Part shown: piece by piece, positions 42,173 through 50,338 of the stretch
Layout of the letters: each line of letters opens with the position of its first letter
Position numbering within the stretch: position 1 is the stretch's first letter
Assembly (NCBI GenBank): GCA_036570425.1
Contig: DATCYF010000018.1
Coordinates: 1-64,000, forward strand
Source: Rhizorhapis sp036570425
GTDB taxonomy: Bacteria > Pseudomonadota > Alphaproteobacteria > Sphingomonadales > Sphingomonadaceae
Length of the DNA: 64,000 nucleotides
Direction: 5' to 3'
The notes under the pieces: model-generated
Database searches by the model: none
What the model was told of the DNA's origin: nothing
The model's input: the letters and a program-made list of their open reading frames with translations, nothing else
Translations under genes and position numbers: made by a program

Positions 42173-43132
42173 ATGACCGATAGTGACATGAGCCGTCCTC
42201 TCTTGCGGATATTGATCGCAGCGCCACGCGGATTTTGCGCTGGGGTAGACCGGGCGATCCATATTGTGGAGCGCGCCATCGAAAAATATGGTGCCCCGGT
42301 CTATGTGCGCCACGAAATCGTTCATAACAAATATGTGGTGGATAGCCTGAAGGCTAAGGGCGCCGTGTTCGTGGAGGAACTGGACATGGTGCCCGACGGC
42401 GTGCCGGTTGTCTTTTCGGCCCACGGCGTGCCCAAGGCCGTGCCTGCCACAGCTGAGGCGCGGGGTCTTTCCTATCTGGACGCCACCTGCCCGCTCGTGT
42501 CCAAGGTGCATCGTCAGGCCGAGCGGCAGGTGGAAGCCGGAAGGCACATCGTGTTCATCGGCCATCGCGGACATCCAGAGGTCATTGGCACATTTGGGCA
42601 GGTTCCCGAAGGCACAATGACGCTTATCGAAACCGTAGCGGACGCAGAAGCCTTTACACCGGAGGATCCGGCTAATTTGGCTTTTCTCACGCAAACGACC
42701 TTGTCTGTGGACGACACGGCAGCGGTTGCGGCGACGCTGCAGCGAAGATTCCCTGGCATTGTCGCTCCCAAGGGTGAGGACATCTGCTACGCTACGTCCA
42801 ACCGGCAAGCATCGGTCAAGGCGATCGCACCCGCGTGCGATCTGGTGCTCGTGATCGGTGCGCCCAACAGCTCCAATTCGCTTCGTCTCGTCGAAGTGGC
42901 TGAGCGGGAAGGCACCCCTTCCCGTCTGATTCAGCGGGCTGGCGATATCGATCTTTCCTGGATGACGAATGTCTCCACGCTCGGCATCACCGCCGGGGCG
43001 TCCGCGCCGGAAATATTGGTTCGGGAAGTCGTGGAGCGTCTGGCTAACCATTTCACCATTGATGAGGAACAGGTGGAAACGGCGCGGGAAAAAGTCGCCT
43101 TCAAACTGCCTCGCGGATTAGAGGCGGCATAA
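42173..43132 (+). CDS. ispH: 4-hydroxy-3-methylbut-2-enyl diphosphate reductase
   Basis: A 319-residue iron-sulfur enzyme, the last MEP pathway step, giving IPP and DMAPP. The three cluster cysteines are visible in RGFCAGVDRA, DATCPLVSKVH and DICYATSNRQ. Conserved His residues are in VRHEIVHNKYV and FIGHRGHPEV. ATG 42173 is chosen for an AAGG 8 bases upstream; a second ATG 15 bases later lacks one. It works in the same pathway as Dxr at 22.6-23.8 kb. thrB follows after 6 bases. Confidence 0.96.
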   Translation: MTDSDMSRPLLRILIAAPRGFCAGVDRAIHIVERAIEKYGAPVYVRHEIVHNKYVVDSLKAKGAVFVEELDMVPDGVPVVFSAHGVPKAVPATAEARGLSYLDATCPLVSKVHRQAERQVEAGRHIVFIGHRGHPEVIGTFGQVPEGTMTLIETVADAEAFTPEDPANLAFLTQTTLSVDDTAAVAATLQRRFPGIVAPKGEDICYATSNRQASVKAIAPACDLVLVIGAPNSSNSLRLVEVAEREGTPSRLIQRAGDIDLSWMTNVSTLGITAGASAPEILVREVVERLANHFTIDEEQVETAREKVAFKLPRGLEAA

Positions 43133-43138
43133 CCACTC

Positions 43139-44101
43139 ATGGCAGTCTACACCCACGTTCCGGCCGAGGAAATGGCCGCCTTTCTCACTCGCTATAATGC
43201 CGGTGAACTGGTCTCCGCCAAGGGCATTGCCGAAGGCGTGGAGAACAGCAATTATCTAGTTGAGACGACACAGGATCGTTTCATTCTCACGCTTTATGAA
43301 AAGCGCGTCGATGAAGCGGATTTACCCTTTTTCATGGATCTTCTCGATCATCTCGGCGCGCGCGGATGCAAGGTGCCGCGTTTCATCCCGGATTGCGAAG
43401 GCAGGCAATTGCAGCAACTCGCTGGTCGCCCTGCCTGCTTGATTGAATTTCTAACCGGCATCTCTGTTACTGAACCCACGGCGGCGCAAAGTCACGCCGC
43501 CGGAAGAGCTCTTGGGGAGATGCATGGGGCAGCGGCAGATTTTGCGGGACAGCGCCCCAATGCGCTCGATCCGGAGGCATGGCGCGATTTAGCAAACAAA
43601 TGCGGAGCGCATTTCGACGAAATTGCTCCTGGCCTTGCGTGTCGTGTCGCCGAGGAGCTGGCTCACATCGATGCCAATTGGCCTACCGCCTTGCCCCACG
43701 CAGTCATTCATGCGGACCTGTTCCCGGACAATGTGTTGATGTTGGGCAACGAAGTGAGCGGCCTCATCGATTTCTATTTCAGCTGCACTGATATCCGGGC
43801 TTATGATCTGGCCGTGACCCATAGCGCCTGGTGCTTTGATTTCGATGGGCGTAACTATCATGCAGACCGAGCCGCCGCACTGGTAGCCGGTTATGAAGAA
43901 GCCTTTGGCCTGAGCGAAGCGGAAAGGGCTGCATTCCCTACCCTGTGCCGGGGGGCTGCGCTGCGGTTCCTTTTGACGCGCGCATATGATTGGATCAACA
44001 CGCCACCCGAGGCGCTTGTAACGCGCAAGGATCCGCTCGCTTTCCTGCGCCGTCTGGATTTTTATGCGACTGCCAATGCCAGCGCATTGCTCGGCGCATG
44101 A
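43139..44101 (+). CDS. thrB: Homoserine kinase (APH-fold type)
   Basis: A 320-residue homoserine kinase of the aminoglycoside-phosphotransferase fold, not the GHMK-type ThrB of E. coli. IAEGVENSNYLVETTQDRFI is the nucleotide loop. VIHADLFPDNVLM holds the catalytic Asp and metal-binding Asn, and GLIDFYFS the second metal Asp. It phosphorylates homoserine for threonine synthesis. The order ispH-thrB-rnhA is conserved in alphaproteobacteria. Its stop overlaps the rnhA start by 4 bases. Confidence 0.94.
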   Translation: MAVYTHVPAEEMAAFLTRYNAGELVSAKGIAEGVENSNYLVETTQDRFILTLYEKRVDEADLPFFMDLLDHLGARGCKVPRFIPDCEGRQLQQLAGRPACLIEFLTGISVTEPTAAQSHAAGRALGEMHGAAADFAGQRPNALDPEAWRDLANKCGAHFDEIAPGLACRVAEELAHIDANWPTALPHAVIHADLFPDNVLMLGNEVSGLIDFYFSCTDIRAYDLAVTHSAWCFDFDGRNYHADRAAALVAGYEEAFGLSEAERAAFPTLCRGAALRFLLTRAYDWINTPPEALVTRKDPLAFLRRLDFYATANASALLGA

Positions 44102-44553
44102 GCGGCAAGCTCTCCACAGTAGAGATTTTCACCGATGGGGCCTGCAAGGGCAATCCGGGCCGTGGCGGTTGGGGAGCAGTCATCCGTTATGGCGAGCATG
44201 AAAAGGAATTGTCCGGCGGCGAAAGCAATACCACCAACAACCGCATGGAATTGATGGCGGCGATCCAGGCTCTGAGCGCCCTCACCCGCCCCTGCCATGT
44301 CATTGTGTCGACCGACAGCAATTATGTGAAGGATGGTATAACGAAGTGGATTTTCGGCTGGCAGAAAAATGGCTGGCGTACGGCTGATCGCAAACCAGTG
44401 AAAAACGCTGACCTGTGGCAAGCCTTATTGGAAGCCGTGCGACCTCACGAAATCGAATGGCAATGGGTGAAAGGCCATAGCGGTCATCCCGAGAATGAGC
44501 GTGCCGATCAACTGGCCAGCGCCGCTGCAATGGCTATTGGCCGTTCAGAATAA
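44098..44553 (+). CDS. rnhA: Ribonuclease HI
   Basis: A 151-residue RNase HI. ATG 44098 overlaps the thrB stop (ATGA). The four catalytic acids are in IFTDGACKGN (Asp), MELMAAI (Glu), STDSNY (Asp) and HSGHPENERADQLA (Asp). It cleaves RNA in RNA-DNA hybrids, removing primers and R-loops. It converges with proS, with 22 bases between stops. Confidence 0.96.
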   Translation: MSGKLSTVEIFTDGACKGNPGRGGWGAVIRYGEHEKELSGGESNTTNNRMELMAAIQALSALTRPCHVIVSTDSNYVKDGITKWIFGWQKNGWRTADRKPVKNADLWQALLEAVRPHEIEWQWVKGHSGHPENERADQLASAAAMAIGRSE

Positions 44554-44575
44554 TGCGTAACAAAGCTAGTCGCGC

Positions 44576-46102
44576 TCAATAGGCCCTGCCCACCAAAACG
44601 CGTTCAACGGCGGGCGCACCTGTAAAGATACACGAACCGTCCACCTTCTTGGCATCCAGCGGCACGTTACGCAGTGTCAGCTTCATGCCTTTCAACGTCT
44701 CCACAATCTCATCAAGCCTAGCACCCGTGGGTTTGCTCCACTGCACCTCGGCCCAGCCGCATTTCGGGCTGGAAGCAAAATAGTCCTTCAGCTCTGCAAC
44801 ACTGGTAATCGAACGATCGATATTTTGTTGTAAGAAAGCATTCGCCTGGTCGTAGAGCGATTGTTGCACATCCTGCAACATCGCTGTTGCAGCGCCCAGA
44901 AAATCATCACGGGACATGGTCTGGCTATCGAGTTTGCTCGCTTCGTTATAGAGCCGGTGCCGGCGCAACACGGAAACATTTTGCGTAGCAAGATCGCGCC
45001 CACCCACTTCAACAATGACCGGTGCGCCTTTCTTCACCCAATTCCAGCGTTTGTTGGCCGCCTTGATCGCTTTCTTATCAAGAAGCGCCCGGACCGGCTC
45101 GCCGAAAACGGACAACCGCGACAAGTCAGCGACGATCTCGCTGCAATAGGCAAGAATATCCTCGTCCTCCGGCTGATCCCGCAACATCGGCACTATGACG
45201 ATCTGCTGCGGCGCGATGATCGGGGGCACGCGAAGGCCATCATCGTCTCCGTGCGTCATGATCACTCCGCCGATCAGGCGTGTTGAAACGCCCCAGCTTG
45301 TCGTCTGCGCCAGTTCCAGTTCACCCTCGCGGTTCTGAAAGCGGATATTCTGCGCCTTACTGAAGGTCGTCCCCAGAAAATGCGATGTTCCGGCCTGCAA
45401 TGCTTTGCCGTCCTGCATCATCGCTTCGATGGAGTAGGTCGCTTCAGCGCCTGGGAAGCGCTCATTTTCCGGCTTTTCACCTGCTATCACAGGCATGGCC
45501 AACGCATATTCGGAGAAGCTGCGATAAACCTCCAGCATCTTGAGCGTTTCGTCCATCGCTTCTTCGCGGGAGGCATGGGCGGTGTGCCCTTCCTGCCAGA
45601 GGAATTCGCTGGTCCGCAGGAACATACGGGTGCGCATTTCCCAGCGGACGACATTGGCCCATTGGTTCATGAGCACGGGCAGGTCGCGCCAGCTTTGCAC
45701 CCAGCGCGAAAAGGCGGCGCCGATGACCGTTTCCGATGTGGGGCGTACAACCAGCGGCTCTTCCAGCCGAGCTTCTGGATCAGGGACGAGCGCACCATCC
45801 TGCGTCACCAGACGATGATGCGTTACGACAGCCATTTCCTTGGCAAAGCCATCGACATGCTCCGCTTCCTTGGCGAAATATGACAGCGGAATGAAGAGCG
45901 GAAAATAGCAATTCTCATGGCCGGTTCGCTTGATTTCCGCATCCAACAACTTTTGAATTCGTTCCCAGATGCCATAACCCCAGGGCCGGATCACCATGCA
46001 TCCGCGCACACCGGATTCTTCAGCAAGATCGGCCTCGCTGACGACGGCTTGATACCAGGCAGCGAAATCCTTTTCGCGCGTGACGGGGAGTGCATGTTTC
46101 AA
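44576..46102 (-). CDS. proS: Prolyl-tRNA synthetase, archaeal/eukaryotic-like type
   Basis: A 508-residue class II synthetase. RTSEFLWQEGHTAHASREEA (motif 2 region) and the C-terminal ProRS-C domain (residues about 430-508, ending GRAY) mark the type 3 enzyme of archaea and eukaryotes. Most bacteria have a 440- or 570-residue ProRS with other end domains. RWEMRTRMFLRTSEF and GVSTRLIGGVIMTHGDDDGL are clear. It charges tRNA-Pro in the cytoplasm. A 227-base gap without recognisable features separates it from phaR. Confidence 0.92.
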   Translation of the reverse strand: MKHALPVTREKDFAAWYQAVVSEADLAEESGVRGCMVIRPWGYGIWERIQKLLDAEIKRTGHENCYFPLFIPLSYFAKEAEHVDGFAKEMAVVTHHRLVTQDGALVPDPEARLEEPLVVRPTSETVIGAAFSRWVQSWRDLPVLMNQWANVVRWEMRTRMFLRTSEFLWQEGHTAHASREEAMDETLKMLEVYRSFSEYALAMPVIAGEKPENERFPGAEATYSIEAMMQDGKALQAGTSHFLGTTFSKAQNIRFQNREGELELAQTTSWGVSTRLIGGVIMTHGDDDGLRVPPIIAPQQIVIVPMLRDQPEDEDILAYCSEIVADLSRLSVFGEPVRALLDKKAIKAANKRWNWVKKGAPVIVEVGGRDLATQNVSVLRRHRLYNEASKLDSQTMSRDDFLGAATAMLQDVQQSLYDQANAFLQQNIDRSITSVAELKDYFASSPKCGWAEVQWSKPTGARLDEIVETLKGMKLTLRNVPLDAKKVDGSCIFTGAPAVERVLVGRAY

Positions 46103-46329
46103 TGTTCAGACCTGCGAAGGGGAAATACAATCCCGAAGGAACCACGTGTTCCCATAGAATAAGGCCAGGGGAAAAGTCGAGACGGGAAGTCGCTCGTATG
46201 GAAAGTTTCAGCCCGTCCAGAAACTGCAGGCATATGAGCAACCATTAGCGCCTCGGTGGACGCACTCCCAACCTGCAACAAAAGATGTGCTGTGGCAACG
46301 TCGCACATCCATCCTTCCCCACTGAAGAT

Positions 46330-46896
46330 CTAGGGCTTGCCGAGCCGGTCGATCTTGCTGTTAAGGAGTTCTAGCTGCGCCTTGAGTTGCGCAATTTCAT
46401 CATCCTTCTCTTCGGCGGCGGTGCTGGCCTTCTTCTCCGAAGTGGCTCCTTTGAATGCACTCGTCGCGGCCCCGAACATTTCCATGTTGCGCTTCGCGAT
46501 TTCGGCGAAAGGACCGCCGGAGAAGGCGCCCTGCATGGCGTCTTGAAACTGCTGCTGATTTTTCCGGAATGCTTCCATCGATGCTTCCAGATATTGCGGA
46601 ACCATGGACTGCATCGAGTCCCCATACATTGAAATCAGTTGCCGAAGGAAGTTGACCGGCAGCATATTCTTCCCACGCCCTTCTTCTTCCATGATGATCT
46701 GTGTCAGCACGTTATGCGTGATGTCTTCATTGGTTTTTGCGTCCACGACCACAAATTCTCGACCCTCACGAGTCATTTGAGAAAGCAGATCAAGAGTTAT
46801 GTAACTGGACGTTTCCGTATTATACAATCTGCGGTTAGCGTATTTCTTTATGATGACCGGGTCCGACTCACCAGAAGATTTCGAGGCTTTTGCCAT
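46330..46896 (-). CDS. phaR: Polyhydroxyalkanoate synthesis repressor PhaR
   Basis: A 188-residue PhaR. ATG 46896 gives MAKASKSSG; an ATG 18 bases earlier is possible. VIIKKYANRRLYNTETSSYI is the PHB/PHA accumulation regulator DNA-binding domain. Residues about 80-130 form the second PHB-accumulation repeat. The C-terminal 30 residues are a short coiled coil (DDEIAQLKAQLELLNSKIDR). PhaR represses phasin and synthesis genes and releases when it binds PHA granules. It is divergent from the PhaC-like gene, whose start lies inside it. Confidence 0.93.
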   Translation of the reverse strand: MAKASKSSGESDPVIIKKYANRRLYNTETSSYITLDLLSQMTREGREFVVVDAKTNEDITHNVLTQIIMEEEGRGKNMLPVNFLRQLISMYGDSMQSMVPQYLEASMEAFRKNQQQFQDAMQGAFSGGPFAEIAKRNMEMFGAATSAFKGATSEKKASTAAEEKDDEIAQLKAQLELLNSKIDRLGKP

Positions 46897-47980
46897 TTCA
46901 ACCACTCCCTCCATTCCAAATGCTGCAATAGCACCGAACTATACTGCGCCGCAACATGGTCCCCGACCGTTGCCGCTGTTTCTGAAAATGCTTTGGCAAC
47001 AGACCCGAAATGACACGGATTTCAGATTGAAAGCGTTCGCGGGCTTGCACAAATATCAAACGGCTCAACGTGTTCCCCATCATCTGGATGCAACGGTAGC
47101 TGCTACCGCCTCAGGCGCGCGTTTGCTGCATTATGGCGGTACGGGAAAACCCATCGTATTCATCCCGTCCCTTATAAACCCACATGTCATACTGGACCTT
47201 TCCGAACGCAATTCTCTGCTGAAGTTCTTGAGCGGCCGCGGATTGAATGTTTTTCTTGTCGATTGGGGGTGGCCAGCTCCGGGCGATCGAGAACTGGGAT
47301 TAAAGGGCCACATCGAGCATCGCTTGCTCCCCATGCTTGCTGCACTGGGCGAAACGCCGGTGCTCGCCGGCTATTGCCTTGGTGGAACGATCGCGGCCGC
47401 GACCTGTGAACTGATGGATGTGTCCGGATTGGTCATGATCGCTGCACCCTGGAATTTTGCGGCATTTCCGCAGCAAAGCCGGGAAAAGATTATTGGCTTG
47501 TGGGAGAAGGCCAAACCTGTCTGCGAACGACTGGGCTATGTTCCTATGGAAGTTCTACAATCGGGTTTCTGGGCACTTGATCCAGCGCGAACCATTCGGA
47601 AATATGCAGCGTTCGCTGATCTGCCGGAAAAATCCGATGAGGCTCAGGGGTTCGTCAGACTGGAGGATTGGGCGAATGAAGGTGCGCCGTTGACCTACGC
47701 GGCGGGCTGCGATCTATTCGAACGGCTCTATCGCGCGAATGAAACCGCCAATGGCCAATGGCGCGTCGGTGGGCGCATTGTTGATCCTTCGCGGTTGGAT
47801 TGTCCCATTCTCAACATCTTGTCGGAAACGGATCACATAGTTCCTTCAGTCACCGCCTGCCAGGCTGGAAAGGAACTGCGGCTCGATAGTGGCCATGTTG
47901 GCATGATCGTCGGCAGGCGGGCGCGGACACAGCTTTGGAATCCCTTGGCGGAATGGCTTTTGGAATCAACCCGCCAGTGA
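46850..47980 (+). CDS. PhaC-like PHA synthase family alpha/beta hydrolase
   Basis: A 376-residue alpha/beta hydrolase. PSLINPHVILDLSERNSLL and LVDWGWPAPGDREL match class III PHA synthases. The lipase-like box is GYCLGG with catalytic Cys, as in polymerases rather than Ser hydrolases. Asp in SETDHIVPS and His in DSGHVGMIVG complete the triad. It lacks the large N-terminal domain of class I PhaC. The only ATGs giving the conserved GPRPLPLFL region are at 46850/46853, so its 5' end overlaps phaR. It probably polymerises hydroxyacyl-CoA; no PhaE is nearby. Confidence 0.82.
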   Translation: MMTGSDSPEDFEAFAISTTPSIPNAAIAPNYTAPQHGPRPLPLFLKMLWQQTRNDTDFRLKAFAGLHKYQTAQRVPHHLDATVAATASGARLLHYGGTGKPIVFIPSLINPHVILDLSERNSLLKFLSGRGLNVFLVDWGWPAPGDRELGLKGHIEHRLLPMLAALGETPVLAGYCLGGTIAAATCELMDVSGLVMIAAPWNFAAFPQQSREKIIGLWEKAKPVCERLGYVPMEVLQSGFWALDPARTIRKYAAFADLPEKSDEAQGFVRLEDWANEGAPLTYAAGCDLFERLYRANETANGQWRVGGRIVDPSRLDCPILNILSETDHIVPSVTACQAGKELRLDSGHVGMIVGRRARTQLWNPLAEWLLESTRQ

Positions 47981-48025
47981 TATGCGGCTCCGATCGCTCA
48001 AATGGATGTTCTGGAGACCCGTTTC

Positions 48026-49198
48026 ATGACCGACATCGTCATCACCGCTGCCAAGCGCACACCTGTCGGCAGCTTCCTCGGCGCTTTCGCTGCCACTCCC
48101 GCTCATGAATTGGGCCGCGTCGCCATAGAAGCCGCGATGGCGCAGGCTGGCATCACCGGCGAGGATGTTTCGGAAGTCATCATGGGCCAGGTGCTCACTG
48201 CTGGCCAGGGTCAGAATCCTGCAAGGCAGGCAGCCATGGCCGCGGGCATACCTCAGGAAATACCTGCCTGGGGCGTCAACCAGGTCTGCGGGTCGGGACT
48301 GCGTTCCGTCGCATCCGCTGTGCAGGCGATCATGAATGGCGATGCGAACATTGTCATCGCGGGTGGGCAGGAAAGCATGTCCATGTCCATGCACTGCCAA
48401 TCCCTGCGGCTCGGCCATAAAATGGGGAATCTGGAAATCGTTGATACGATGATCAAGGATGGCCTGACCGACGTGTTCAACGGTTACCACATGGGCATCA
48501 CTGCCGAAAATCTGGCTGAGCAATATCAAGTGTCGCGCGAAGCGCAGGATACCCTCGCTGTGCGGTCGCAAAATCTCGCGGAGGCATCGCGCGCTGCAGG
48601 GCGATTCAAGGACGAAATTGCGCCTGTCACGATAAAGAGCCGTAAGGGTGAAATCATCATTTCGGACGATGAATATATTCGCACCGGCGTCACCCTTGAT
48701 AGTGTTTCGGCTGTGCGCCCTGCCTTCAAGAAGGACGGCACGGTGACTGCGGCCAATGCCAGCGGTATCAATGACGGCGCAGCAGCTCTGGTTCTTATGA
48801 CGGCAGATGAAGCCGCGCGACGGAACGCGCCGGTTCTCGCTCGCGTGGCGAGTTGGGCCCATGCGGGTGTCGATCCCTCCATAATGGGCATAGGCCCGGT
48901 GCCAGCAACGAAGCGCGCTCTGCAGAAGGCAGGCTGGACCATCAATGATCTCGATTTGGTGGAAGCCAATGAAGCCTTTGCAGCGCAAGCTCTGTCCGTC
49001 GGTAAGGAACTCGGCTTTAATCCTGATACAGTCAATGTAAATGGGGGCGCCATCGCAATAGGCCACCCCATTGGCGCATCGGGTGCGCGCGTGCTGACGA
49101 CGCTACTATATGAAATGCAAAAGCGAAATGCGGGCAAGGGACTCGCCACGTTGTGCATTGGTGGCGGCATGGGCATTGCCATGTGCGTCGAGCGATAA
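48026..49198 (+). CDS. phaA: Acetyl-CoA C-acetyltransferase
   Basis: A 390-residue thiolase. ATG 48026 gives MTDIVITAAKRTPVGSFLGA. Catalytic Cys is in NQVCGSGLRS (about 88), with GHPIGASGAR (His about 346) and CIGGGMG (Cys about 376). It condenses two acetyl-CoA to acetoacetyl-CoA, the first PHB step, which agrees with the adjacent PhaC-like gene and phaR. The acetoacetyl-CoA reductase phaB is not in the window. A hairpin follows at 49225-49257. Confidence 0.93.
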   Translation: MTDIVITAAKRTPVGSFLGAFAATPAHELGRVAIEAAMAQAGITGEDVSEVIMGQVLTAGQGQNPARQAAMAAGIPQEIPAWGVNQVCGSGLRSVASAVQAIMNGDANIVIAGGQESMSMSMHCQSLRLGHKMGNLEIVDTMIKDGLTDVFNGYHMGITAENLAEQYQVSREAQDTLAVRSQNLAEASRAAGRFKDEIAPVTIKSRKGEIIISDDEYIRTGVTLDSVSAVRPAFKKDGTVTAANASGINDGAAALVLMTADEAARRNAPVLARVASWAHAGVDPSIMGIGPVPATKRALQKAGWTINDLDLVEANEAFAAQALSVGKELGFNPDTVNVNGGAIAIGHPIGASGARVLTTLLYEMQKRNAGKGLATLCIGGGMGIAMCVER

Positions 49199-49224
49199 CG
49201 GACGCGCCGTAATCTCCCAGATTT

Positions 49225-49257
49225 CGGAGACCCGCTCCAATCTGGAGTGGGTCTCCG
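49225..49257. terminator. Hairpin between convergent phaA and alr
   Basis: A 14-bp stem with one mismatch, CGGAGACCCGCTCC/GGAGTGGGTCTCCG (49225-49238, 49244-49257), lies between the two stops. No clear T run follows on either strand. It probably works as a weak bidirectional terminator or insulator. Confidence 0.55.
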
Positions 49258-49273
49258 CGTCATGTTGCAAATT

Positions 49274-50317
49274 TTATCTCCAATAGCGCTCCAGGCGGTT
49301 CCCTAATCCTGTCAATAATTCATATTGCGACAATCCCGATTGCGCGGATGCTCGTTCTGGCTCGTAGTCGAGCGTGACCCAATCGCCTTCCTCAAGTTCC
49401 GGCATGGCAGTCAGGTCAATGATGAGAAGATCCATCGATACACGGCCCACTACCGGCAGCCGGACTCCTTCCACCATCACTGCTCCGCTGTTGGAAAAAC
49501 CGCGAAGATAGCCATCGGCATAACCAATATTGAGGATGCCAAGCTCCATGTCGCGCTCGGCGGTTCGCGTTGCATTATATCCAATGCCTTCGCCAGCAAG
49601 CGCTGTCTTGCGTTGAAGGATTTGCGCTTCTGGAAAGGCGACTTGAGCAATATGCCCTCGCGCCTCTGCTCGGGGTATGCCGCCATACAGCGCAAGGCCC
49701 GGCCGTGTCAGATCAAAGGCATAATCATGGCCAAGGCAGATGCCTGCACTGTTCGCCAGGCTATAGCGTCGAGCCGCAATCTTCGAACGAAGAACAGAAA
49801 AGCGCTCCAGTTGCCGCATATTGAGAACATGGTCCTCGTCCGCGCAGGCAAGATGGCTCAGCAGCGTTTCAATGACCAGACCGTCCAATAACCCTGACAC
49901 GGCCTCGTCCATGCCCAGACCGAGCCGATTCATTCCAGTGTCCACCATCACGTCGCATGGCCCGCCACCTGTATCCTTCCACCGCTGAATTTGCTGCGCG
50001 GTATTAAGCACAGGCCGAACGCTCCCTTGCCGTGCAACGGCCATGTCCTCCGCCCGCACGCCATGCAAAACCGAAAGAGAGAGGCCGTCAGCCAAAGGCG
50101 ATAGCGCCAGTGCTTCAGCCCAGTTCGCTACAAAGAAATCCCGACAGCCCGCTGCTGCTAATTGCCGCATTACGCCCGGGGCATCTGTGCCGTAGCCATT
50201 TGCCTTGATCGCCGCACCACACGCGGCATTCCCACTTCGTTGGTTCAACCAGTTCCAATTGGAAACAAGGGCAGCTTTATCCAGACGAAGACGAAGGGGT
50301 GCAGGGAGTAAAATCAT
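49274..50317 (-). CDS. alr: Alanine racemase
   Basis: A 347-residue fold III PLP enzyme. AAIKANGYGTDAPGV (about 34-48) holds the PLP lysine. MVDTGMNRLG and GYNATRTAERDMELGILNIGYADG (with the second catalytic Tyr region, given here as GYNATRTAER and LNIGYADG) are conserved, and VVGRVSMDLLIIDLT is near the end. It makes D-alanine for peptidoglycan. Slightly shorter than the usual 360-380 residues but complete. It is 21 bases downstream of the MHS transporter on the same strand. Confidence 0.93.
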   Translation of the reverse strand: MILLPAPLRLRLDKAALVSNWNWLNQRSGNAACGAAIKANGYGTDAPGVMRQLAAAGCRDFFVANWAEALALSPLADGLSLSVLHGVRAEDMAVARQGSVRPVLNTAQQIQRWKDTGGGPCDVMVDTGMNRLGLGMDEAVSGLLDGLVIETLLSHLACADEDHVLNMRQLERFSVLRSKIAARRYSLANSAGICLGHDYAFDLTRPGLALYGGIPRAEARGHIAQVAFPEAQILQRKTALAGEGIGYNATRTAERDMELGILNIGYADGYLRGFSNSGAVMVEGVRLPVVGRVSMDLLIIDLTAMPELEEGDWVTLDYEPERASAQSGLSQYELLTGLGNRLERYWR

Positions 50318-50338
50318 CGCCGCTGGATAGCGCCCCTC

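Noticed and set aside
46103..46329. An RNA gene or small protein between proS and phaR
   Set aside because: No tRNA fold, conserved hairpin or protein-like frame could be supported.
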